The notes beneath the pieces were generated by a model. The model ran no database searches, was not told the DNA's origin, and saw only the letters and a program-made list of their open reading frames with translations. Made by a program: the position numbers and the translations under genes. Shown one piece after another: positions 34,682-41,206 of a DNA stretch of 64,000 nt. The DNA lies in the NCBI GenBank assembly GCA_008711135.1, contig VUAW01000005.1, positions 1 through 64,000 of the forward strand, given 5' to 3'. Numbering within the stretch: the first letter of the stretch is position 1; each line of letters begins with the position of its first letter. The DNA is from Rhodobacteraceae bacterium LNNU 3342. Its GTDB lineage: Bacteria; Pseudomonadota; Alphaproteobacteria; Rhodobacterales; Rhodobacteraceae.

Positions 34682-34758
34682 TTCTGCTTCGCGCAGGCGT
34701 ACATGTTGATTTCCATGCCAACCGGCGTTTCGTCCAGCTTCGGGGTTTTCCAGGCCAT
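34678..34758 (-). CDS. pqqA: PQQ precursor peptide PqqA
   Basis: A 26-residue ribosomal precursor. My translation reads MAWKTPKLDETPV then GMEINMYACAKQK. The Glu and Tyr of the E-x3-Y unit are the two residues built into PQQ. A GGAGCGAAC ribosome site precedes the ATG at 34758. It lies directly upstream of and overlapping pqqB, the normal order, and is in a different frame from pqqB. It is too short for ordinary ORF finding. Confidence 0.96.
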   Translation of the reverse strand: MAWKTPKLDETPVGMEINMYACAKQK

Positions 34759-34861
34759 GTTCGCTCCTCTCGATCATGTCTGGCGGGGCGAAGTGCCTCC
34801 GCCGGACTTGATGTTATCCGGGCACGAGGGTGGCGCCATCTATACGGCCGATAGGATGAGC

Positions 34862-35845
34862 CTATGGGCAGAGCGGGGGCAGCGGAGAGGCGTCGGGCAA
34901 GGACAGGCCTCGTGCTACAGCCTGCAAGGCTGATAGAAGCGGCGCGTGACGCCCGTTCCGATGCTGAGCAGGTTCGACAAGCGCGACCACCCGCCGCGGC
35001 GCGAGCCCGGCCCGGTAAAGCCGCAGGCCCCGTGCCCCGCCTGCCGCGACGACAGCCAGCGCGGGCACGACACAGACGCCAAGGCCTGCCCGAACCATCG
35101 CAAGCGCCGTCTCGAAGCTGCGGACGCGGGCGGCGAGGCGGTTGTCAGGCAATGTCTCGTTGTACCACGCTTCGATCCGCCGGCTGTGCTGCGTGCCAAA
35201 GGCGATCTGGAACGAGGCGTTGAGCACCCGTCGCCCCTCGTCCGTCAGAGGGCAGGCAAGATCTAGCGCCGCCGGGACGGCCAGCATCATCGGGTCTTCC
35301 ATGATCGGAACCTGAACAAATCCGGTGCTGGCATCGGAGATCGCGTTCGCCGCCAACAGGCCGACATCAGCACGGCGAGCGTAAAGCATCTCCAGAATCT
35401 CGGCCGGGGCGGCTTCGAGCAGGTCGCACTCCATCCGCCCCAGTTCAGCACCGACGTGCACCAGCGCGGCCGGCAGCAGCGTCCGCAGCAGAGACTCAAG
35501 CCCAGCAAGGCGCAGGGGCTGGTGCTGGCCCCCGCCATAGGCGCTGATGCCGTCCTCAAGCTCCTGCATTCCGCGCAGGACCTGTTCGGACTTGGCCAGC
35601 AGGAAGCTGCCGGCATCCGTCAGCACCATCCGGTTGGAACGGCGCTGGAAAAGCTGCTGGCCAAGTTGTTGTTCAAGGGCCGCGATCTGCTGGGACAGTG
35701 ACGGCTGTGCGATGCCTAGCAATTTGGCGGCGCTGGTAAGCGACTCGGCATGGGCCACTGCCCAGAAGGCGCGCAGCTTGCGGATGGTGAGTTCGCCCGA
35801 CGGGGCGCGGTGCGCCTCCGGGCCACTGCAGGGTCTGGATGGCAT
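34862..35845 (-). CDS. LysR-family transcriptional regulator
   Basis: A 327-residue regulator. The winged helix-turn-helix is RKLRAFWAVAHAESLTSAAK followed by LGIAQPSLSQQIAALEQQLG and LFQRRSNRMVLTDAG; an effector-binding domain follows (LRLAGLESLLRTLL onward). I chose 35845, behind AGAGGGGACGG; an upstream in-frame start at 35884 exists. It lies about 100 bases upstream of pqqA in the same direction, so it might control pqq, but no operator is identified. Confidence 0.85.
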   Translation of the reverse strand: MPSRPCSGPEAHRAPSGELTIRKLRAFWAVAHAESLTSAAKLLGIAQPSLSQQIAALEQQLGQQLFQRRSNRMVLTDAGSFLLAKSEQVLRGMQELEDGISAYGGGQHQPLRLAGLESLLRTLLPAALVHVGAELGRMECDLLEAAPAEILEMLYARRADVGLLAANAISDASTGFVQVPIMEDPMMLAVPAALDLACPLTDEGRRVLNASFQIAFGTQHSRRIEAWYNETLPDNRLAARVRSFETALAMVRAGLGVCVVPALAVVAAGGARGLRLYRAGLAPRRVVALVEPAQHRNGRHAPLLSALQAVARGLSLPDASPLPPLCP

Positions 35846-35926
35846 GATGACCGTCCCCTCTGGCTTCTGAGGGGAGCCTGCCACGGCGGGCGGCAGGCGT
35901 CTCTCGGCCTTTGGGATGAGGCGGGC

Positions 35927-36412
35927 CTAGAAGTCGACCTTCTCGTTGTCGCCCATGTCAGGCCGTCCGCCGGTCACTATCGCACTTAGCATCTTCATGT
36001 TTGCCATAGGCCCGGAGGGGCTGTCCCAGTACTCGGCATCTTCTGGCGTGACCTTGATCACCCGGATCTGCGGATCATCGGGGCTGTCCCACCAGGCCTT
36101 GGCGAAGGGGGAAAACAGCTCGCGGATCTTTTCGCGGTCGTCGCTGACCTCTGCCCGGCCGGTGATCGAGACGAACTCGTTATGCGACTTGTCGGCATAG
36201 GCCAGCGTGATGATCGGAAAGCGGTCGATCTGATGCGACTTCGCGCTTTCCTCGTCGGTGAGGAAGTAGATCGCGTGTTCCTCCTTCGCAGGCTGCGAGG
36301 CCATGGGCCGGGCGCGCTGACGCTCGCCATCCCAAGTGATGAACATGCAGAACTTGATGCTTTCGGCGAGTTCCCAAGCCTTGTCCTGCTTGTCGTGGTC
36401 ATGATGGGTCAT
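35927..36412 (-). CDS. Pyridoxamine 5'-phosphate oxidase-fold general stress protein
   Basis: A 161-residue split-barrel flavin-binding-type protein of the general-stress-protein-26 group. It has CMFITWDGERQRARPMASQP, IYFLTDEESAKSHQID, ITLAYADKSHNEFVSITGRA and WWDSPDDPQIRVIKVTPEDA. Such proteins may bind FMN, FAD or F420; the substrate is unknown. The ATG at 36412 follows AAGGGGA. An exact GGAAC-N17-GTT element lies just upstream, matching the 5' stress island. Confidence 0.87.
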   Translation of the reverse strand: MTHHDHDKQDKAWELAESIKFCMFITWDGERQRARPMASQPAKEEHAIYFLTDEESAKSHQIDRFPIITLAYADKSHNEFVSITGRAEVSDDREKIRELFSPFAKAWWDSPDDPQIRVIKVTPEDAEYWDSPSGPMANMKMLSAIVTGGRPDMGDNEKVDF

Positions 36413-36442
36413 GGGTGTCCCCTTGCAAGTGACTTGGCCCAA

Positions 36443-36467
36443 AACGCCTCGGTGGCGTCGATGTTCC
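36443..36467 (-). promoter_or_regulatory. Putative stress-sigma promoter GGAAC-N17-GTT for the PPOX-fold gene
   Basis: Minus strand: GGAAC at 36467-36463, 17-base spacer, GTT at 36445-36443 (GTTTT). It lies in the 58-base gap after the esterase-like gene, 31 bases before the ATG at 36412. Confidence 0.6.
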
Positions 36468-36470
36468 CTG

Positions 36471-37757
36471 TCACAGCCCGAACGGCCAGGTCTCTGCCTG
36501 TTCCACCCCCGGCGCCCGGTGGTCAAGCGGTGTGACGGCAGAGGTCCGGTCGAACCACACCCACGCGTCGAACTGCCGGGAAAGCGCGGCCTCGGCATAA
36601 TGGCTCTGGCGTTCGGTCGCGGGGCGGTAGACCACGCCGATGAAGCGTTCCGGCCGGTCCTGCGCCATCACTTCGGCCGCTTCGCCCCCCCGGCCAAAGT
36701 CCAGCAGGAAGCGGTCCATCGCGGTTTCATGACAGAGCCGTTCGTGGCTGCCGGGAAGCGAGGGACGGACGGACATCACCTGCATCGCTTCGCCCCAGTC
36801 GTGGGCGGCAGCGACAGTGCCAGTGTGCGTGCCAAAGCCGATCAGGGCCGCATCCTCCCCAAAGTGCTCGCGGCACAGTTGACCGATGTTCAGCTCTCCG
36901 TACCGGCCCATGGCGGTGTGGCGCGCATCGCCGATGTGGGAGTTGTGCGCCCAGACTACGGCCTTGGCCGCCGGCCCCCGCGCCCGCAGGAGCGCGTCCA
37001 GCGTGTCGAACATGTGCTGATCACGCAGGTTCCAGGATTCGGCGCCGCCCCGGTACATTACCCGGTAGTACCGTTCGGCCGAGGCAACGAGCCGCGCGTT
37101 CTGCGCCGCATCAAAGAGCCCCTCTCCATCCTCTTGCATCTGCCGCTGCAACAGTTCCTGGCACTGGGCGACGACGGCAGCCTCGCAGGCGCGATAGCCG
37201 CGCGACAGGGCCATGCGGCCATAATCCGCAGGTTCGGCCTGCCAAGGCGACAAGCAGCCATAACGTTCGCGCGCGATGGCTGCCGCCTCGGGGTCTGTTT
37301 CATCAAGATATTTCAGCACCCCCATGATCGAGGCGCGAAGGTTGTACATGTCGAGCCCGGCAAATCTCACCCGCTGTTCCGGGGCCTTGTCCGCGTTATG
37401 GGCATGCAGCCAGCGCAGAAAGGCGGCCACATCCGTATTCCGCCACATCCATGTAGGGAAACGGCCAAAGTCGGCGCCCGGCACATCGCGCGGCGGCAGA
37501 TGGCGCACGTGGCGGTCCACGGCTGCCGCATCTGGCCAGTCAGCCTCGACCGCGACGATGGTGAAGCCGTGCTCTTCAATCAGACGGCGGGTGATTGCCG
37601 CGCGGGCACGATAGAACTCCGACGTTCCGTGGCTCGCCTCGCCCAGCAGGACGACACGGCGGTCCCCAAAGCGGTCGAACATCCGGGCAAAGCCGGGGCT
37701 GTCGATGTCGTCAAAGGGTTCCGCGGCCGCCGCGAGCGTTTCAACCGGTGTGGGCAT
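36471..37757 (-). CDS. Erythromycin-esterase-like protein
   Basis: A 428-residue protein of the erythromycin esterase (EreA/EreB-like) superfamily. Motifs seen: VVLLGEASHGTSEFYRARA, FTIVAVEADWPDAAAVDRHV, RFAGLDMYNLRAS, VVWAHNSHIGDARHTAMG and ERFIGVVYRPATER. The Glu/His residues of GEASHGT and WAHNSHIGD form the expected active site. Chromosomal members next to stress genes are probably not macrolide esterases, and the substrate is unknown. It follows the DUF3008 gene by 3 bases, so both are expected to share the promoter near 38000. Confidence 0.87.
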   Translation of the reverse strand: MPTPVETLAAAAEPFDDIDSPGFARMFDRFGDRRVVLLGEASHGTSEFYRARAAITRRLIEEHGFTIVAVEADWPDAAAVDRHVRHLPPRDVPGADFGRFPTWMWRNTDVAAFLRWLHAHNADKAPEQRVRFAGLDMYNLRASIMGVLKYLDETDPEAAAIARERYGCLSPWQAEPADYGRMALSRGYRACEAAVVAQCQELLQRQMQEDGEGLFDAAQNARLVASAERYYRVMYRGGAESWNLRDQHMFDTLDALLRARGPAAKAVVWAHNSHIGDARHTAMGRYGELNIGQLCREHFGEDAALIGFGTHTGTVAAAHDWGEAMQVMSVRPSLPGSHERLCHETAMDRFLLDFGRGGEAAEVMAQDRPERFIGVVYRPATERQSHYAEAALSRQFDAWVWFDRTSAVTPLDHRAPGVEQAETWPFGL

Positions 37758-37760
37758 GGC

Positions 37761-37949
37761 TCAGGAATCCGACTTGTGTTCGGGCTTACCCTTGCGACTG
37801 ATCGAGGCGAGTTCTTCGAGTTCCTTCTCGCTCATCGACTTTTCCATGCTCTTTGAAGGGCCCTTGAGGTCGCTTTTCTTGGTATCGCCGCGTTTTGCGG
37901 ACAGGGCCGCCCCAGCCGCCTTCTGCTGGGCCTTGGATTTCGCAGGCAT
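37761..37949 (-). CDS. DUF3008-family small basic protein
   Basis: A 62-residue lysine-rich protein starting MPAKSKAQQKAAGAALSAKR and containing SMSEKELEELAS, the pattern of the DUF3008 family. Function is unknown; members sit near stress genes. The ATG at 37949 has GGAGG 5 bases away, preferred over 37961. It is transcribed with the esterase-like gene. Upstream is a one-mismatch copy of the GGAAC element. Confidence 0.82.
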   Translation of the reverse strand: MPAKSKAQQKAAGAALSAKRGDTKKSDLKGPSKSMEKSMSEKELEELASISRKGKPEHKSDS

Positions 37950-37977
37950 CGGATCCTCCATCGTTGCCTGTCAGAAC

Positions 37978-38002
37978 AACGCGGAAGCCTGCCTTTTGTT
38001 CG
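37978..38002 (-). promoter_or_regulatory. Putative stress-sigma promoter for the DUF3008-esterase operon (one mismatch)
   Basis: Minus strand: CGAAC at 38002-37998, 17-base spacer, GTT at 37980-37978. One base differs from the consensus; it lies about 30 bases before the start codon. Confidence 0.35.
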
Positions 38003-38005
38003 CGA

Positions 38006-38656
38006 TCAGCCTTCAGGCGGCTGCCCCACCTGCAAAAGCACCGCTACATAAAAGACGCCTGTCGCGGTCAGGACAAAGCTGTGCCAGATCGCCTTGCGGA
38101 ACGGCAGCCGCGGCGACAGGTAGATGAACACGCCGACGGTGTAGATCAGCCCCCCTGTCACGATCAGGCCCAGCACCAGCCCCGGCAGCGCAGACATCAG
38201 GGGCCAACCCGCAATCACCGCGATCCACCCCATCGCCAAGTAAAGCCCGATCGCTAGCGCCCGGAGCCGCCCCGGCGCCAGCACCCGCAGGCAGGTTCCG
38301 GCAATTGCCGCCGTCCACAATACCGCCAGAAGCCCCCGCCCTTCGCCCGCCAGCAGCGCAAAGGCCGTGTAGGTCCCGGCGATCTTGAAATAGATGGCCG
38401 CGTGGTCCAATCGGCGCAGCAGCGGCTGCCATTCTGACCGGCGGCTCATGTTGTAAAGCGCCGAGCACAGGATCATCGCCAACAGCGTCGCGCCATAGAT
38501 GCCGGTCGCCACAAGCGCGCCCGGGTCGTCGCGCTGGAACGCAGTGAAGGTCAGCAACGCCGGGACCGCAATGACAGCGGCGACAAGACCGATTACGTGG
38601 ACTATGGCATCGCCAAGGTATTCCGCATGCTGGCGGTCACGGACAGGCTGGTGCAT
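38006..38656 (-). CDS. Hemolysin III (TrhA/PAQR-related) membrane protein
   Basis: A 216-residue protein with seven hydrophobic segments. The PAQR-type metal motif is present: SALYNMS in the first third, LRRLDHAAIYFKIAGTYTAF in the middle, and a late WHSFVL. The bacterial YqfA/TrhA group affects membrane fluidity and is often named hemolysin III without proven haemolysis. It lies just upstream of the DUF3008-esterase operon in the same direction. Confidence 0.9.
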   Translation of the reverse strand: MHQPVRDRQHAEYLGDAIVHVIGLVAAVIAVPALLTFTAFQRDDPGALVATGIYGATLLAMILCSALYNMSRRSEWQPLLRRLDHAAIYFKIAGTYTAFALLAGEGRGLLAVLWTAAIAGTCLRVLAPGRLRALAIGLYLAMGWIAVIAGWPLMSALPGLVLGLIVTGGLIYTVGVFIYLSPRLPFRKAIWHSFVLTATGVFYVAVLLQVGQPPEG

Positions 38657-38722
38657 GAATCCTCAGGGGCAGCGAATGACCACGGCCGAATATTAGCCCG
38701 CCCGCCCCGGTCGGCAAACCCG

Positions 38723-39160
38723 CTAGCCCAGCTGCATCCGCAGCAGCGGGTGAGGCAGGCCATTGTCGTCAGTCTCTCGGCGAAGGACGGGGGCAAAACC
38801 CATACGGCGGTAGAAGCCAACCGCCTGCGGGTTTTCCTCATAGACCTCGACCGTCAGGGTGCCGTGGATGCCCTGCGCATGAGTGACGAGCTGCGCGCCG
38901 ATCCCCTGCCCCTGCGTCGCAGGGGAGACGAACAGCCCGCCAATGTGATTGTCCAGCAGGCCAATGAACCCCAGCGGGCGATCGCCAACCGCAACCCAGG
39001 TTTCCGCTTCCGGCAGGTAGATGTCCCGCACCGCCACGGCCTGTTCGACCAACAGTGCTTCCGGCAGGAACCCATGCGCCCGGGCCGAGGCGTCTTGCCA
39101 GATCGCGACCAGCGGATTGGTGTCGCCGGATTCAAACCGGCGAATGGTGATGGTATCCAT
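38723..39160 (-). CDS. GNAT-family N-acetyltransferase (YjaB-like)
   Basis: A 145-residue acetyltransferase. The fold opens with ITIRRFESGDTNPLVAIWQD. The acetyl-CoA loop is GLFVSPATQGQGIGAQLV, and the C-terminal part has VEVYEENPQAVGFYRRMGF. The length and these stretches resemble E. coli YjaB; the substrate is unknown. The start at 39160 has GGAGGGAAAGAAC before it. Confidence 0.87.
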   Translation of the reverse strand: MDTITIRRFESGDTNPLVAIWQDASARAHGFLPEALLVEQAVAVRDIYLPEAETWVAVGDRPLGFIGLLDNHIGGLFVSPATQGQGIGAQLVTHAQGIHGTLTVEVYEENPQAVGFYRRMGFAPVLRRETDDNGLPHPLLRMQLG

Positions 39161-39276
39161 GTTCTTTCCCTCCTCCGCTTCTGTCCGCCAGCTTGCCGCG
39201 CGGGTCAAGACCGGCGTCTGGACGGGCATCCCTCACGGGCTAGATATGCCTGAAGATTGACGGGAAGGAGTGCGTG

Positions 39277-39456
39277 ATGAAAAGCTTTCTGGCCGCCCTG
39301 CTGTTCTTTGCGGCGGTGCTGACGGCGGCCCTTGTGGGCTATCCGTTCCTGGGGGTGTCGTCGAGCGATGCCTTTGCCCGCGATAGCGCCCGCGTGGATC
39401 ATTTGGCTCCGCGCGATGGCCGTCTGGGCTGGATGCCCGGCGCAGACGCTGAATAG
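39277..39456 (+). CDS. Small membrane protein of unknown function
   Basis: A 59-residue protein with one N-terminal membrane helix (KSFLAALLFFAAVLTAALVG) and a short hydrophilic tail ending GWMPGADAE. GGAAGGAG lies 7 bases upstream of the ATG. A strong terminator follows, which supports expression. No family is recognised. Confidence 0.6.
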   Translation: MKSFLAALLFFAAVLTAALVGYPFLGVSSSDAFARDSARVDHLAPRDGRLGWMPGADAE

Positions 39457-39471
39457 GGATCACGACATGAA

Positions 39472-39497
39472 AAAGCCCCCGCCGCTGCGGGGGCTTT
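39472..39497. terminator. Bidirectional Rho-independent terminator
   Basis: Stem AAAGCCCCCGC/GCGGGGGCTTT with loop CGCT. It lies between the small membrane gene (plus) and the formate dehydrogenase operon end (minus); A- and T-runs on the two sides suit both directions. Confidence 0.85.
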
Positions 39498-39513
39498 CGC
39501 ATGGACAAGGTGA

Positions 39514-40563
39514 TCATTCAGCCGGCATCGAGGCGCCGCGTGTTTTCTTGCGGATCTTGGCGTCATACCAGCCGCGGTGGTGTTCCTTGGCCCAGTTCTC
39601 ATCCACCTCGCCGCGGGACATGGCGTCGAAGGCGCCCTCCATCCCGAGCGTGCCAAGGTAAATATGCGCGATGATCACCGCGATCAGGACCGCTGCCAGC
39701 AGCGAATGGATGACATGGGCGATCTGCATCCCGGAAATCCCCGTCACCGCGAAAGGCATCATCAGGAACGCCCCGGATACCGAGATGGCCAGCCCGCCGA
39801 GTATGACGATCCAGAAGATCCCCTTTTGCCCGGCGTTGAACCGTTCTGCCTCCGGGTGGGGGGTGCCAGGCTTGCTGAACATGCCACCTGCCTGCCGCAG
39901 CCAGATCAGGTCCGTACGGTTGGGGATGTTGTCACGCAACCACACCACAAGCATGACCACGATCCCCAGCACGAAGGGCAGCGCCGAGGCGTTGTGAACG
40001 CGCTTCGACGCCTCGGCCAGGGGCGAGAACGCGCCGTGCCCGATCAGCGGGATTAGCAGGGGCCGCCCGAAGGTGATGATCAGCCCGCTGATCGCCAGCG
40101 ACAGGAAGCTCAGCGCCGTGACCCAGTGGGTGAAACGCTCGAACCCGCTGAAGCGCGGAACCCAGCGGCCCGATCGGCCGCTTTCGATCCGGATGCGACC
40201 GCGCCACAGGAAGAAGATCGCCAAGAGCGCGATGGTCCCCAGGATGAAGGCGCCCGCGGTCCAGAACAGGCCGCTCATCCGGAAGGCGCGCCACTGGCGC
40301 CCCTCGGGCTGCACAAGAACCGACAGCTTTTCATCGGGGATCGAGATGAAGCCCTGCACCTGGTCTTCATGCGGGATCAGGATCTGGACATCGTCCGGGT
40401 TGATCGGACCCGCTGCCGGCGTTCGGGCTTCCAGTCCCGGCGAGGCAAAGCCTTCAACCACACGGCCGGCGCCGACCTCGACGTCCCGGGTTTCCTGCGC
40501 CCAACCCTGTGGCGCCGCGGCAAGAAGGGCAGCGGCGATTGTAACTGCGGCAGCAAGTTTCAT
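39514..40563 (-). CDS. fdoI: Formate dehydrogenase gamma subunit (cytochrome b556)
   Basis: A 349-residue membrane subunit that passes electrons from formate oxidation to the quinone pool. It has a signal-like N-terminus (KLAAAVTIAAALLAAAPQGW), a periplasmic stretch, then hydrophobic helices of the FdnI/FdoI type with candidate heme His residues in RFTHWVTALSFLSLAISG, RVHNASALPF and IAHVIHSLLAAVLIAVIIAH. The C-terminus is WAKEHHRGWYDAKIRKK. The extra signal-bearing N-terminal region is longer than in E. coli FdoI. Start shares a base with the fdoH stop (TGATG). Confidence 0.93.
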   Translation of the reverse strand: MKLAAAVTIAAALLAAAPQGWAQETRDVEVGAGRVVEGFASPGLEARTPAAGPINPDDVQILIPHEDQVQGFISIPDEKLSVLVQPEGRQWRAFRMSGLFWTAGAFILGTIALLAIFFLWRGRIRIESGRSGRWVPRFSGFERFTHWVTALSFLSLAISGLIITFGRPLLIPLIGHGAFSPLAEASKRVHNASALPFVLGIVVMLVVWLRDNIPNRTDLIWLRQAGGMFSKPGTPHPEAERFNAGQKGIFWIVILGGLAISVSGAFLMMPFAVTGISGMQIAHVIHSLLAAVLIAVIIAHIYLGTLGMEGAFDAMSRGEVDENWAKEHHRGWYDAKIRKKTRGASMPAE

Positions 40564-41198
40564 CACGCGTCTCCTTCCCTTGGGGCCATTACATGCGGGC
40601 GGAAGCTGTCGGCCTGCTGGCGATAGGCCACCGACCAGCCCCAGGCGCCCGACCCATAGCCGCGGCGCACGACCCGCTCCTTGTAGATCTCGACTAGGAT
40701 GTCTTGGTCGCCTGCCATCAGCGCGCGGGTAGAACACATCTCTGCGCAGAGCGGCAGCTTGCCTTCGGCCAGACGGTTGGTGCCGTACTTGATGTATTCG
40801 GCCTCGCTGTTGTCCTGTTCAGGACCGCCAGCGCAATAGGTGCACTTGTCCATCTTGCCGCGCCCGCCAAAGTTCGTGGCCTGCGGGAACTGCGGCGCGC
40901 CGAACGGGCAGGCATAGAAGCAATAGCCGCACCCGATGCAGATGTCCTTGGAATGCAGCACGACCCCTTCGACCGTGGGGTAGAAGCAGTCCACTGGGCA
41001 GACAGCGGCACAGGGCGGGTCGGTGCAGTGCATGCAAGCCATCGAGATCGAACGTTCACCCGGCTGCCCGTCCTGAAGCGTGATCACCCGGCGGCGGTTG
41101 ATGCCCCAGGGAACCTCGTGTTCGTTCTTGCAGGCCGTGACGCAGGCGTTGCAATCGATGCAACGATCCGAGTCGCACAGAAAAGTCATTCGGGCCAT
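40563..41198 (-). CDS. fdoH: Formate dehydrogenase beta subunit, 4Fe-4S ferredoxin type
   Basis: A 211-residue electron-transfer subunit. Four cysteine groups for iron-sulfur clusters are visible: CIDCNACVTACKNEH, MACMHCTDPPCAAVCPVDC, ICIGCGYCFYACPFG, and CTYC with later LCAEMC. It is shorter than E. coli FdoH and lacks its C-terminal membrane anchor, matching the FDH3B-like subunits common in alphaproteobacteria. AGGAGCGACC precedes the ATG at 41198. Confidence 0.94.
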   Translation of the reverse strand: MARMTFLCDSDRCIDCNACVTACKNEHEVPWGINRRRVITLQDGQPGERSISMACMHCTDPPCAAVCPVDCFYPTVEGVVLHSKDICIGCGYCFYACPFGAPQFPQATNFGGRGKMDKCTYCAGGPEQDNSEAEYIKYGTNRLAEGKLPLCAEMCSTRALMAGDQDILVEIYKERVVRRGYGSGAWGWSVAYRQQADSFRPHVMAPREGDA

Positions 41199-41206
41199 GG
41201 TCGCTC

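Noticed and set aside
33746-34777. 343-residue version of pqqB starting at 34777
   Set aside because: It would run through all of pqqA in another frame; the GTG at 34681 gives the usual family length and a GTGA overlap.
36411-37856. 481-codon plus-strand frame opposite the esterase-like gene
   Set aside because: Antisense shadow; the minus strand carries the erythromycin-esterase motifs.
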